Of a stretch of DNA of 64,000 nt, positions 35,575 to 45,373 are shown piece after piece. The stretch covers positions 1,612,001-1,676,000 of the forward strand of contig NZ_VISE01000001.1 in the NCBI RefSeq assembly GCF_007827275.1, given 5' to 3'. The position numbers and the translations under genes are program-made. How positions within the stretch are numbered: position 1 is the stretch's first letter; each line of letters begins with the position of its first letter. Source of the DNA: Gillisia sp. Hel_I_86. Its GTDB lineage: Bacteria; Bacteroidota; Bacteroidia; Flavobacteriales; Flavobacteriaceae. The notes under the pieces were generated by a model. It had not been told where the DNA came from, did not search any database, and saw only the letters and a list, made by a program, of their open reading frames with translations.

Positions 35575-36579
35575 TTATTCTGAAAGTTGTTTCGTTAAAT
35601 CATTTAAAATATAGTTTCGTGCATTAACTCCACCCATCGATGGGTTACGGTTTGTCAAAACTATGACAGTATATCGGTTATCAATTATGTCCATTGCAGA
35701 GGCAACTCCAAGTATTGTATTCTCTTCGAAATAACCACCTGGATGACCGTAAATTTCCTTATCATTTTTGTCATTGAGTTGAAATCCCAACCCATAGTTG
35801 GCATCGGATTGTTTAGTTATCATCTCGTCAAAATCACTTTTAGAAATCAATTCAAAATTTCTTAGTGCTTTTGAAAATTTCATTAAATCATCTACTGTCG
35901 AACTACTACCACCATCTGGTAAAACAGACTGTGTATTATTCATACTTAAAGGTGTAAGAATATTATTTTCAACAAATTCATTATAAGGTACTTTACTAAC
36001 TGACTCAATAATTTTTCCCAATACTATAAATCCAGAATTACTATATCGGAATTTTCTGTGGCTCTTTAAAGAATCATTCATCACAATTAAATGGTATAGC
36101 TTGTCTAAGTCTTCTTGGTCGGACTCATTGGTATAATCCCAATAATTCCCCAATCCACTTGTGTGGCTTAAAAGTTGTCTGATAGTTACGCTATCTTTTA
36201 AAAATTGATTTTTAATCTCTGGTAAATAGTTCCCTACTGTATTATTTAGTTTTATTTCTCCACTTTCTGCAAGTTTTATAATGGCAATAGCTGTAAACAT
36301 TTTTGGCATAGAGGCCAGACCTATTTTACTTTCAAGGGAATGTTTTTCTGTATGTGAAAGGTCTTTAAATCCATAAGCTTTTTTAAAAAGAACTTCATCA
36401 TTATCTGCTATAAGAATAACGCCATTAAGGCTATCCTTAACAGCTTGAGAAGTCAAAAATGAATCTATTTCTTTTAAAGATATCTGCTTTTTTCCATCCT
36501 CATTAAAACTTGGTTTGTTTTTATTGTTTTTGCAACTTATGGTCAACAAAATCATTATTAAAACTGTGATTTTTTTCAT
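35575..36579 (-). CDS. lipoprotein serine hydrolase (beta-lactamase family)
   Basis: A 334-residue protein with a lipoprotein signal (MKKITVLIMILLTISC, Cys ~16). SxxK in GLASMPKMFTA, YSN in FRYSNSGFIVLGKI, HxG in YGHPGGYFEE. Periplasmic, membrane-anchored by inference. Members are esterases, D-aminopeptidases or beta-lactamases; the specific substrate is unknown. ATG overlaps the stop of the MarR gene by four bases (ATGA), so the two form one translation-coupled operon within a cassette. Not close to the hydrolase at 16 kb. Confidence 0.85.
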   Translation of the reverse strand: MKKITVLIMILLTISCKNNKNKPSFNEDGKKQISLKEIDSFLTSQAVKDSLNGVILIADNDEVLFKKAYGFKDLSHTEKHSLESKIGLASMPKMFTAIAIIKLAESGEIKLNNTVGNYLPEIKNQFLKDSVTIRQLLSHTSGLGNYWDYTNESDQEDLDKLYHLIVMNDSLKSHRKFRYSNSGFIVLGKIIESVSKVPYNEFVENNILTPLSMNNTQSVLPDGGSSSTVDDLMKFSKALRNFELISKSDFDEMITKQSDANYGLGFQLNDKNDKEIYGHPGGYFEENTILGVASAMDIIDNRYTVIVLTNRNPSMGGVNARNYILNDLTKQLSE

Positions 36580-37013
36580 TTCGATGTATTTTTGTTTATT
36601 TTATTTAAAATTCTGAAAAGTGTTTTTATCTCTTCTTCGCTAATATCTTTCTGAGCAGTTTCTCTATTTTTGGATATTATCGGAATCGCCGCATTCAATA
36701 ATTTTTTTCCTTTGTTAGTTATTTTCAGATCCTTTTTCCTGCGGTCAGAGCTATTCTCTTCTCGTTCTATTAATTTATTTTGGACTAATATTTCTATCAT
36801 TCTTGCGATTGATGCGACGTCCTTGAACAAAAGTTTTGATAAATCAACTTGACTTATATCCGGTTTATCGCTGATTTGAATCATAAGTAATATTTGATTT
36901 ATTGTTACTTTAATATTGAGTTCGTTCAAATTCCGTTGTGCCATTGTGCGGTATTGCTTAATGGCTCTTTCAATTTGATAGAATATTGTTTTTGAAGGAT
37001 CCTGAAATTGCAT
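36576..37013 (-). CDS. MarR-family transcriptional regulator
   Basis: A 145-residue winged-helix regulator: NELNIKVTINQILLMIQISDKPDISQVDLSKLLFKDVASIARMIEILVQNKLIEREENSSDRRKKDLKITNKGKKLL shows the HTH and the DRR wing. It precedes the serine hydrolase and probably represses the operon; a palindrome overlaps its promoter (37031-37052). Ligand unknown, possibly a beta-lactam or other substrate of the hydrolase (inference). Confidence 0.9.
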   Translation of the reverse strand: MQFQDPSKTIFYQIERAIKQYRTMAQRNLNELNIKVTINQILLMIQISDKPDISQVDLSKLLFKDVASIARMIEILVQNKLIEREENSSDRRKKDLKITNKGKKLLNAAIPIISKNRETAQKDISEEEIKTLFRILNKINKNTSK

Positions 37014-37030
37014 AACTTAGATTATTGATA

Positions 37031-37052
37031 CAAATATAATTGATATATCAAT
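37031..37052 (-). promoter_or_regulatory. MarR operon promoter with overlapping palindromic operator
   Basis: On the minus strand the -7 box TATATTTG (37031-37038) directly follows the perfect palindrome ATTGATATATCAAT (37039-37052). A second TTGTATCAATAATC half-site-like stretch lies downstream. Typical of MarR autoregulation. Confidence 0.6.
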
Positions 37053-37094
37053 AAAAATGATGTTGTTTTGCAGGTTTTTTTCGCTATGTGTGGT

Positions 37095-37220
37095 AACGGT
37101 CTTGTTTAACGCAAGTGGCGTGGGGTGAGGACGCGAACTTGTCGGCTTAGTTGTTTGTTTATTGGTCTCTAAAATAACACTTTTCAGCAGATTACCCGCT
37201 ATTTGCTGTTAAACGATGTT
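37095..37220. repeat. array site S13
   Basis: Common type; variant GTGGGGTGAGGACG. The TAA stop of the next gene begins in its last two bases. Confidence 0.9.
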
Positions 37221-37719
37221 ATGCTTTGTATGTTATCTTCTGCTCTTTGTGATTCTCTAATAATTTGTTTAATAATTTTATAGAATAATATCTATTGTTC
37301 TGGATAAACTTTACAAATAAAGGTCTTAAATTATCTATCAATCCTTTAGATCTTGCTATTGATAATAAACCTAAAGTTCCAATACACTCAATATTGAAAT
37401 TTTCAGCTATTGTCCGTGCTTTTTTATCATCTATTAGAAGGAATTGAGCATTCAGTTCTTTATAAAGGATTAATGATTCCGATTCTCCATAATCCATTAT
37501 AAAAGTCAATTCGTTGAAACTGGATATTTTGACAACTTTCGGCTCAAAAAATCTTTTGATTTTCTTATAATATTCAGTGTTTTTCTTTAAAGTTATTTCT
37601 TCCCAAACTGCATTTGGTATTTTGATTTCATCGAACAAACTATTTAAAATTTCCAGCTTATCAATAATGGCAAGGGAAAAAATAGGTCCTGCATCGGCAA
37701 TTACAAGTCCGTTTTTCAT
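37219..37719 (-). CDS. DUF3368 PIN-like toxin
   Basis: A 166-residue protein of DUF3368, a PIN-fold family usually paired with UPF0175: LVIADAGPIFSLAIIDKLEILNSLF, IPNAVWEEI, MDYGESESLILYKEL, FLLIDDKKARTIAENFNIECIGTLGLL. The acidic residues in ADAGP, GESES and DDKKAR are those of the PIN active site. Putative RNase toxin. Preceded by its partner with a two-base gap. Confidence 0.88.
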   Translation of the reverse strand: MKNGLVIADAGPIFSLAIIDKLEILNSLFDEIKIPNAVWEEITLKKNTEYYKKIKRFFEPKVVKISSFNELTFIMDYGESESLILYKELNAQFLLIDDKKARTIAENFNIECIGTLGLLSIARSKGLIDNLRPLFVKFIQNNRYYSIKLLNKLLENHKEQKITYKA

Positions 37720-37721
37720 TT

Positions 37722-37982
37722 CTATTTTAATTTTTCAATATCTTTTAGTACATCTTTTTCTGTCAAGCTAGATATTGAAATTTTATTTTTGGAAAGTTCA
37801 GTCTCAAATTCTAATCGAGAAAGTCCCGAAAGTTGAGCGGCTTTACCAATTGTCAATTTTTGAATTTTATATAATTGAATGGCCAACATGATTTTGATGC
37901 GTTTTTTTAAATCATTTTCTGATTCATTCAACGCCAAAAGAATATCGTTCGGGAAATCTACAGATATGGTTTGATAATTCAT
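37722..37982 (-). CDS. UPF0175-family antitoxin
   Basis: About 86 residues from ATG 37982 (MNYQTISVDFPNDILLALNES); an upstream start in the frame is less likely given the promoter spacing. LKKRIKIMLAIQLYKIQKLTIGKAAQLSGLSRLEFETELSKNKI is the family HTH-like core. Operon order antitoxin then DUF3368 toxin is standard. Confidence 0.88.
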   Translation of the reverse strand: MNYQTISVDFPNDILLALNESENDLKKRIKIMLAIQLYKIQKLTIGKAAQLSGLSRLEFETELSKNKISISSLTEKDVLKDIEKLK

Positions 37983-38000
37983 CTTTTTAATGTTTATTTT

Positions 38001-38008
38001 CAAATTTA
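38001..38008 (-). promoter_or_regulatory. -7 box (TAAATTTG) of the UPF0175/DUF3368 cassette
   Basis: Matches TAnnTTTG, 18 bases before the antitoxin ATG. Confidence 0.6.
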
Positions 38009-38062
38009 ACCTTTTTTCAGTTCAATTTGTTTATAGCTGGATGATTTTTACATATAAAGCAT

Positions 38063-38188
38063 AACGGTCTTGTTTAACGCAAGTGGCGTGGAGTAGGGAC
38101 GCGAACTTGTCGGTTTTGTTGTTTGTTACTTGGTCTATAAAATAACACTTTTCAGCAGAATGCCCGCTATTTGCTGTTAAACGATGTT
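38063..38188. repeat. array site S14
   Basis: Common type; variant TTGGTCTATAAAATAAC. Group II intron copy 2 starts 10 nt after its end. Confidence 0.9.
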
Positions 38189-38198
38189 GTAACCCGTT

Positions 38199-40185
38199 GT
38201 GTGTCCTGTGTTGCTTCGGGATACAATTTAAGTAAAATTGAGGAGCAACAAAACTGTAATTGAGATGAGAGTCTCATAATTTTCTGGAAACGACCCCGGC
38301 ATTTGTTTCGGGTGGAAACACGCAAGAAGATTTTGGGGATTGGTCTCTCGGCTGGGATGTTTAGGCATACCGGTCAAACCGCCTTATGGGGCTTACCTTT
38401 CACGGGTTGGTCTTGAGCGATAAGGTCAAAGGCGCTACTGCCACTTGTAGGGTAATGTAGTTTGCTATGGTGGGGGTAAAGAAGCTGAACGAGATGTGAG
38501 TGAACCCTTGTAGAAGTGTCGTAAACAACTTTAGTATTGTCAAAATCGAGGGATGGGCGGTCCCGAGAGACAGGACTTGACGGGAGTAACCTATTTACTG
38601 GTCAAGTGGCAATCGGCATAAAGAGGGCAGGAGCTTTACTTACGGCTCAATTACGGAACAGGAGAAGCTAATGGCAGGTGCGAAAATTCCACAACCCCGA
38701 AGGGCAAGGAAGAAATTAGCCATACGTGCCATTAGTGACGGATTATCCCGTAGTAGCGATGAGCATCCTGTAATGGGATGGGAGCGAAGGGGCTGACTTA
38801 ACAGTTTTAACTTGTATTACAACTAATGTAGATTAGGATGATTTTCAAAGAGAAACAAAAGTCGCAACCGATAGATAAGCGACAGGTAATGGAAGCCTTT
38901 AAGAAGGTACGCAGTAACAAGGGTGCATCGGGTGTCGATAAAGTATCGATTTCCGAAGTGTCCGCTCGCCCTATGAAATACCTTTATCCCGTATGGAACA
39001 GGTTAGCGAGTGGAAGTTACTTTCCCAAGCCCGTTCGCGAAGTAGAAATACCCAAAGCAGATGGCAGGATACGGAAACTGGGCATCCCGACGGTACAAGA
39101 CCGAACGGCTCAAATGGTAATTAGAGAGGAGCTGGAGCAGCTTGCAGATAAGCGGTTCAGCAAAAGTTCCTTTGGCTATCGACCGAACAAATCGGCGCAC
39201 CAAGCCATAAAGCAATGCAGGGAAAACTGTATGGCGATGGATTGGGCAATAGATTTGGACATCAAGAGTTTTTTTGATGAGATAGACCACGATTTAATGC
39301 TCAAAGCATTGGGTCACTTTACCAAAGAGAAGCACATTCACTTGTACGTGACACGTTGGTTAAAAGCCAGTGTCCAAAAGAAAGATGGGAGTGTTCATCC
39401 CCGTAGCAAAGGCACACCACAGGGAGGTGTTATAAGCCCATTATTGGCAAACATTTTCCTAGACGTTGTTTTTGACAAATGGATTGAACAGCACCATCCC
39501 GAAGTAAAGTTTGAACGATATGCAGATGATATTATCATCCATTGTGCAAACTTCAAACAAGCCCTGCGGACTTTGGAAGCGGTAAAAGCCAGATTTGAGC
39601 AATGCAAGTTGCAGATAAAGAAAGGCAAGAGCAATATTGTTTATTGCAAGCGCAACCAAAAGAAGCACCCACCGTTCAAGGTCCACTATGTAACCTTCAG
39701 TTTTTTAGGTTTTACATTCAAACCAAGAATGGTAAAGGGCTACTACGGGAACTTTCATTTGGGTTTCACGCCCGCCATCAGCCGCCAAAGTCAAAAGCGA
39801 ATCAATCAAACCTTGTTCAAGATGAAACTGCACCGTATGGTTCACTTGCGCCTGCCCGATTTGGCAGGCATTATAGCGAACAAAGTACGAGGGTGGATTC
39901 ATTATTACGGCAAGGTGCGAATGAGCGAACTACATTATGTGTTCCGCTTTTTGAATATGCGACTGGCTAAATGGGTACGCAACAAATATCGGCGATTTAG
40001 GCGTAAACATTGGTTCTTTGCCTACAAATGGTTACAGGAGACTGCCAAGCAGTTTCCCAATCTATTTGTGCATTGGCAATATGGTTTTACGCCTTAGACT
40101 TGTTAAGAAGAGCCGTATGATGTGAGAGCATCACGTACGGTTCTGAGAGAGGTTTAGGGGTGCAATTCCCCTTTACCTACTCGAC
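38199..40185 (+). mobile_element. group II intron copy 2 (1987 bp)
   Basis: Same length as copy 1 and no difference noticed by eye. Clean insertion: removing it rejoins GTAACCCGTT with TTTTA, which matches the inverted terminus AAAAATGGGTTAC at 41070-41082. Confidence 0.93.
38838..40097 (+). CDS. ltrA: group II intron reverse transcriptase/maturase (copy 2)
   Basis: Translation identical to the protein at 29659-30918, including the YADD active site. Encoded antisense to the cassette gene downstream, as in introns that invade integron arrays. Confidence 0.95.
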   Translation: MIFKEKQKSQPIDKRQVMEAFKKVRSNKGASGVDKVSISEVSARPMKYLYPVWNRLASGSYFPKPVREVEIPKADGRIRKLGIPTVQDRTAQMVIREELEQLADKRFSKSSFGYRPNKSAHQAIKQCRENCMAMDWAIDLDIKSFFDEIDHDLMLKALGHFTKEKHIHLYVTRWLKASVQKKDGSVHPRSKGTPQGGVISPLLANIFLDVVFDKWIEQHHPEVKFERYADDIIIHCANFKQALRTLEAVKARFEQCKLQIKKGKSNIVYCKRNQKKHPPFKVHYVTFSFLGFTFKPRMVKGYYGNFHLGFTPAISRQSQKRINQTLFKMKLHRMVHLRLPDLAGIIANKVRGWIHYYGKVRMSELHYVFRFLNMRLAKWVRNKYRRFRRKHWFFAYKWLQETAKQFPNLFVHWQYGFTP

Positions 40186-40245
40186 TTTTACTACAGATAT
40201 TATAATAACAAATGTTTAAAATAGCTTATTTTGTTAGTTTAGTAT

Positions 40246-40797
40246 TTATAAGTCGAAACCTAGATTTAGCTGAAACATGATTGGGAAAATATTTCCGTTT
40301 CCTTCTGTATCAAAATAGTATTGAGGTCCGACATCAAATAATAAATGGAAATTTTCTCCATATTTTCTTTGAAACCCCCAAGTCGGTCCAACTGCAAAAT
40401 CAAAGTCAGATGTCCGATTTACATTGTCAGCAATTGAATTCCCTCTTGTAATCATTCTCAAAGAAATAAAATTTCCAGAATTATTATTAACCGATTTATC
40501 TTTACTAAGCCTCTTATTTAAATTATAAAACCACTTTTGCTGTAAATCAAGAAAAGGAGCAATAATATAAATTAGTCCTGATCCTCCACCAAACTCTAAG
40601 TCTGGATATGCTCCTCCGTAACCTATTCCAATAGCAGAGGAAAAGGTTGAATAATTTCCTGTCGGAATTTCTAATTCAACTGCTGGATTTAGAAAATTAA
40701 TTCTCCAAACTTTTTCAGTATTATAAGTGTTTTTCTCTTGTCCATAAGAAGTAATTGAAAATAATGCTAAAAGTGCTAGAATTGATAATTTTTTCAT
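40246..40797 (-). CDS. predicted outer-membrane beta-barrel protein
   Basis: A 183-residue protein with signal peptide (MKKLSILALLALFSITSYGQ). Alternating hydrophobic/aromatic strands (VELEIPTGNYSTFSSAIGIGYGG, FAVGPTWGFQRKYGENFHLLFDVGPQYYF) and the C-terminal MFQLNLGFDL ending in Leu after aromatic Phe suggest a small 8-stranded barrel. No specific family recognised. Single gene of the cassette holding intron copy 2. The 285 bases upstream hold no other gene. Confidence 0.75.
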   Translation of the reverse strand: MKKLSILALLALFSITSYGQEKNTYNTEKVWRINFLNPAVELEIPTGNYSTFSSAIGIGYGGAYPDLEFGGGSGLIYIIAPFLDLQQKWFYNLNKRLSKDKSVNNNSGNFISLRMITRGNSIADNVNRTSDFDFAVGPTWGFQRKYGENFHLLFDVGPQYYFDTEGNGNIFPIMFQLNLGFDL

Positions 40798-41081
40798 TAA
40801 AATCTGATTTTTAGGTGTTTAAGTTTTTGTTTTGTAACTAATAAGCATTAAAAAAAATATTTTCTAAATAATCTTATCAATTTGATTTATTCACGGATAG
40901 ATTAAGTTCAAATATAACTTTAAATTTAGTTTGAACTAATTTTGAAATTTAAATAATCCAAATAATTAATGTTATCAATACAACTTGTCAGAAAATGCTC
41001 TAATATTAATATTTTAAAAATCTTTAGTTCTTTCAATTCAAAATTATGTGTTGGATTTTAAGTTTTCTGAAAAATGGGTTA

Positions 41082-41208
41082 CAACGGTCTTGTTTAACGC
41101 AAGTGGCGTGGAGTAGGGACGCGAACCTGTCGGCTTAGTTGTTTGTTACTTGGTCTCTAAAATAACACTTTTCATCAAAATACCCGCTATTTGCTGTTAA
41201 ACGATGTT
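41082..41208. repeat. array site S15
   Basis: Common type; variant GCGAACCTGTCGG and CATCAAAATACCCGC. Intron copy 3 starts 10 nt after its end. Confidence 0.9.
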
Positions 41209-41218
41209 GCCATTAGTA

Positions 41219-43205
41219 GTGTGTCCTGTGTTGCTTCGGGATACAATTTAAGTAAAATTGAGGAGCAACAAAACTGTAATTGAGATGAGAGTCTCATAAT
41301 TTTCTGGAAACGACCCCGGCATTTGTTTCGGGTGGAAACACGCAAGAAGATTTTGGGGATTGGTCTCTCGGCTGGGATGTTTAGGCATACCGGTCAAACC
41401 GCCTTATGGGGCTTACCTTTCACGGGTTGGTCTTGAGCGATAAGGTCAAAGGCGCTACTGCCACTTGTAGGGTAATGTAGTTTGCTATGGTGGGGGTAAA
41501 GAAGCTGAACGAGATGTGAGTGAACCCTTGTAGAAGTGTCGTAAACAACTTTAGTATTGTCAAAATCGAGGGATGGGCGGTCCCGAGAGACAGGACTTGA
41601 CGGGAGTAACCTATTTACTGGTCAAGTGGCAATCGGCATAAAGAGGGCAGGAGCTTTACTTACGGCTCAATTACGGAACAGGAGAAGCTAATGGCAGGTG
41701 CGAAAATTCCACAACCCCGAAGGGCAAGGAAGAAATTAGCCATACGTGCCATTAGTGACGGATTATCCCGTAGTAGCGATGAGCATCCTGTAATGGGATG
41801 GGAGCGAAGGGGCTGACTTAACAGTTTTAACTTGTATTACAACTAATGTAGATTAGGATGATTTTCAAAGAGAAACAAAAGTCGCAACCGATAGATAAGC
41901 GACAGGTAATGGAAGCCTTTAAGAAGGTACGCAGTAACAAGGGTGCATCGGGTGTCGATAAAGTATCGATTTCCGAAGTGTCCGCTCGCCCTATGAAATA
42001 CCTTTATCCCGTATGGAACAGGTTAGCGAGTGGAAGTTACTTTCCCAAGCCCGTTCGCGAAGTAGAAATACCCAAAGCAGATGGCAGGATACGGAAACTG
42101 GGCATCCCGACGGTACAAGACCGAACGGCTCAAATGGTAATTAGAGAGGAGCTGGAGCAGCTTGCAGATAAGCGGTTCAGCAAAAGTTCCTTTGGCTATC
42201 GACCGAACAAATCGGCGCACCAAGCCATAAAGCAATGCAGGGAAAACTGTATGGCGATGGATTGGGCAATAGATTTGGACATCAAGAGTTTTTTTGATGA
42301 GATAGACCACGATTTAATGCTCAAAGCATTGGGTCACTTTACCAAAGAGAAGCACATTCACTTGTACGTGACACGTTGGTTAAAAGCCAGTGTCCAAAAG
42401 AAAGATGGGAGTGTTCATCCCCGTAGCAAAGGCACACCACAGGGAGGTGTTATAAGCCCATTATTGGCAAACATTTTCCTAGACGTTGTTTTTGACAAAT
42501 GGATTGAACAGCACCATCCCGAAGTAAAGTTTGAACGATATGCAGATGATATTATCATCCATTGTGCAAACTTCAAACAAGCCCTGCGGACTTTGGAAGC
42601 GGTAAAAGCCAGATTTGAGCAATGCAAGTTGCAGATAAAGAAAGGCAAGAGCAATATTGTTTATTGCAAGCGCAACCAAAAGAAGCACCCACCGTTCAAG
42701 GTCCACTATGTAACCTTCAGTTTTTTAGGTTTTACATTCAAACCAAGAATGGTAAAGGGCTACTACGGGAACTTTCATTTGGGTTTCACGCCCGCCATCA
42801 GCCGCCAAAGTCAAAAGCGAATCAATCAAACCTTGTTCAAGATGAAACTGCACCGTATGGTTCACTTGCGCCTGCCCGATTTGGCAGGCATTATAGCGAA
42901 CAAAGTACGAGGGTGGATTCATTATTACGGCAAGGTGCGAATGAGCGAACTACATTATGTGTTCCGCTTTTTGAATATGCGACTGGCTAAATGGGTACGC
43001 AACAAATATCGGCGATTTAGGCGTAAACATTGGTTCTTTGCCTACAAATGGTTACAGGAGACTGCCAAGCAGTTTCCCAATCTATTTGTGCATTGGCAAT
43101 ATGGTTTTACGCCTTAGACTTGTTAAGAAGAGCCGTATGATGTGAGAGCATCACGTACGGTTCTGAGAGAGGTTTAGGGGTGCAATTCCCCTTTACCTAC
43201 TCGAC
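41219..43205 (+). mobile_element. group II intron copy 3 (1987 bp)
   Basis: Same as copies 1 and 2 by eye. Removing it rejoins GCCATTAGTA with C, matching the cassette's inverted terminus GTATTAATGGC at 44556-44566. Confidence 0.93.
41858..43117 (+). CDS. ltrA: group II intron reverse transcriptase/maturase (copy 3)
   Basis: Translation identical to the other three copies; no disabling change seen. Confidence 0.95.
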   Translation: MIFKEKQKSQPIDKRQVMEAFKKVRSNKGASGVDKVSISEVSARPMKYLYPVWNRLASGSYFPKPVREVEIPKADGRIRKLGIPTVQDRTAQMVIREELEQLADKRFSKSSFGYRPNKSAHQAIKQCRENCMAMDWAIDLDIKSFFDEIDHDLMLKALGHFTKEKHIHLYVTRWLKASVQKKDGSVHPRSKGTPQGGVISPLLANIFLDVVFDKWIEQHHPEVKFERYADDIIIHCANFKQALRTLEAVKARFEQCKLQIKKGKSNIVYCKRNQKKHPPFKVHYVTFSFLGFTFKPRMVKGYYGNFHLGFTPAISRQSQKRINQTLFKMKLHRMVHLRLPDLAGIIANKVRGWIHYYGKVRMSELHYVFRFLNMRLAKWVRNKYRRFRRKHWFFAYKWLQETAKQFPNLFVHWQYGFTP

Positions 43206-43344
43206 CTTTTTACTCCTATTTTGTCTTCTCTTTTGTTTGATTGTTTCTCTTCTTGTTTTTGAAGTTGAAAAGCTCAGAATTTTTGACAATTGTTCTAAGA
43301 AGTTTTTTGAAATTTTTGAAGGTCTATATTTGGATATCATATGG

Positions 43345-43941
43345 CTATTGTTCTAATTTATTTATTAATTTATTAACTCTAGATATTCTTGGGGTTATTT
43401 CTTTTTTTACTCTTTTTTTATTTGTGAAATATCCATAAACTCCTATTCCGATTGCAGCTATATTTATAAAGATTAAGCCTATTATAAAGTTTTCTGGTAT
43501 CTTATTCCAAATACTGATATTAAATAGTATCATAATTGGGAAAACTGGCAAAATGCCCCAATAAAAATATGTTTTAAGAAACTTTTTTTGTACTAAAAGA
43601 TATTCCTTGTTTTTTTTGAGATAATTTAGGTAATTTTCTTCCAAATCGCTATGCTTAAATTTTTTAATACGTTGATATTTAATTATTAAATAAACTGAAC
43701 AAATCATTATTAATGCTATTGCCATTTTTGTCAGAATGAATGGAATCTTGAATAATAAAAAAATAGATACTAAAACTCCAAATACAGCTAAAATCGTTTC
43801 GGAAAGTTCTAGATAGTTCCACCATTTGTGTAAACGATTTAAACTGGATTGTAATTCAATCATTAATTTTGATTTCTCAAATTTTATACGCTCCTGATTA
43901 CTGGACGATTGCCAGATTTTAATTAATTCATCTTCAATCAT
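43345..43941 (-). CDS. membrane protein co-encoded with an ECF sigma factor
   Basis: A 198-residue protein. The N-terminal ~40 residues are soluble and acidic/helical (MIEDELIKIWQSSSNQERIKFEKSK), followed by four hydrophobic segments (about 46-66, 68-86, 122-142 and 148-168). Its start overlaps the sigma gene stop by four bases. The position and topology fit an anti-sigma or sigma-linked sensor, but no zinc anti-sigma (HxxxCxxC) motif is present, so that role is inferred from context. The 140 bases between intron and stop hold nothing recognised. Confidence 0.7.
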   Translation of the reverse strand: MIEDELIKIWQSSSNQERIKFEKSKLMIELQSSLNRLHKWWNYLELSETILAVFGVLVSIFLLFKIPFILTKMAIALIMICSVYLIIKYQRIKKFKHSDLEENYLNYLKKNKEYLLVQKKFLKTYFYWGILPVFPIMILFNISIWNKIPENFIIGLIFINIAAIGIGVYGYFTNKKRVKKEITPRISRVNKLINKLEQ

Positions 43942-44441
43942 AATATTTCATTTATGCAGTTAAACAATTTTGATTTTATCCGCTTGATTTTTACGGCTAT
44001 GTGATTTTCAGATAATCCAAGTATATCTGAAATTTCTCGGTATGCTAATCCTTCCAAGTACAGAGCAATTATTGCTTTATCTCCTTCATTCAATTTTTTG
44101 ACACACTTTCTTAAAGCTATTATTTTTTCATTATTTTTTTCATTTCCCTCTTCCGAACCTAAATTAGAAATAGTCATACTATCTAATCTTATAAATCGAT
44201 TTTGGGTCTTTGCGTATTTAGATTTAAAACGAAGACAAACATTTAATGCTATTCTAAACATCCAAGTGGCAATAGAAGAATTACCTTTAAATGAACTCAT
44301 CGAATTCCATATGTGAACTAAAACTTCCTGAAAAAGGTCTTTCGAATCTTCACTACTAACTGAATAAATAGAGCAAATTCTATATAACTTATCCTGATTT
44401 TCTTGCAAAGCAGAAAGAAATATGGTTTTCTGTTTTTCCAT
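43938..44441 (-). CDS. ECF-type RNA polymerase sigma factor
   Basis: A 167-residue sigma-70 family protein: region 2 SVSSEDSKDLFQEVLVHIWNSMSSFKGNSSIATWMFRIALNVC, region 4 LNEGDKAIIALYLEGLAYREISDILGLSENHIAVKIKRIKSKL. The full set of promoter-binding domains is present. It is translationally coupled to the membrane protein downstream. Carried within one cassette, it could change host gene expression when acquired. About 120 bases upstream form its likely control region. Confidence 0.9.
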   Translation of the reverse strand: MEKQKTIFLSALQENQDKLYRICSIYSVSSEDSKDLFQEVLVHIWNSMSSFKGNSSIATWMFRIALNVCLRFKSKYAKTQNRFIRLDSMTISNLGSEEGNEKNNEKIIALRKCVKKLNEGDKAIIALYLEGLAYREISDILGLSENHIAVKIKRIKSKLFNCINEIL

Positions 44442-44565
44442 TTTTAATACTTCCCTTTACTATTTTAGTTACCATAGTTTGATAAATATGACAGTTTAGT
44501 GTGTTTTTTTAGTAAATAATATGATGATAAGGCTCTTATTTAGTTAGAATGGTCAGTATTAATGG

Positions 44566-44692
44566 CAACGGTCTTGTTTAACGCAAGTGGCGTGGAGTAG
44601 GGACACGTTTTTGTCGGCTTTGTTGTTTTCTTTTTGCTCTCTAAAATAACGCTTTTCAGCACAATGCCCGACATTTGCTGTTAAACGATGTT
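44566..44692. repeat. array site S16
   Basis: Common type; variants GGACACGTTTTTGTCGG, CTTTTTGCTCTC and CCCGACATTTGC. Confidence 0.9.
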
Positions 44693-45233
44693 GCTAACAG
44701 GAAAAACTCCACCATTGATGTTTTGAAAACCTTAACAAATTAGCTCAATTTTTGTTTTTATCGATCATTTTTTAAAAGTTTTTGTGAGTTTAGGAAGCGT
44801 TTTTTTTACTTTCTAAAAATAATCTTTCTCCATTTTTTCAATATTTGGATCCGAGTAGAATCAGTTTTTAAAGTTCAAAATTCTCATTTTTAGATTTCCT
44901 TTTTTTTTTTATCTTTTAAAAGTTGTTTTCTTAAATTTAATTTTTCTTTGAAATAGTCGGGGTAATTTTGTCAATTATCGAGAAACTTTATTTGATTTTT
45001 TTCTTAATAGTGAAGTGAAATTATCATTTTGGAACAGTCCGCTTTTTTTGTCATTTATCATGCAATTTTAAATGAAAACATTCTTGTTTTTTATGAATCG
45101 GAGCAGGATTTTTTCATGAAAGTTTTAGTTAGCAAACAACTGCTCATTTTGTCAATTTTTAGTACTTATATTTTTTTTCGGTCTCTTTTTTCCTTTTCTT
45201 CTAAATAAAAAATCATTCATTTTTTCTTGTTTG
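44693..45233. other. gene-less cassette d
   Basis: Termini GCTAACAGGAAAAA and TTTTTCTTGTTTGC are inverted. T-rich, with a single clear CCGAGTAGAATCAG unit, and lacks the CGCAACAGTTGCG palindrome; the most diverged member of the gene-less group. No credible frame. Confidence 0.65.
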
Positions 45234-45363
45234 CAACGGTCTCGTATAACGACAAGTGGCGCGGAATTATGGATGCGGATTTGTCGGCTTAACGATTTTG
45301 TTTACTATGGAAAACTAATTTACTTCTTTTCTATGAAACGCGCCATTTGCGTTATACGTTGTT
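45234..45363. repeat. array site S17 (second type)
   Basis: CAACGGTCTC, arms GTATAACG / CGTTATAC, ending GTTGTT. The interior is different from the common type but keeps AAGTGGCG and TTGTCGGC. Identical by eye to S18. Intron copy 4 starts 10 nt after its end. Confidence 0.9.
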
Positions 45364-45373
45364 GGCAAAAGTG

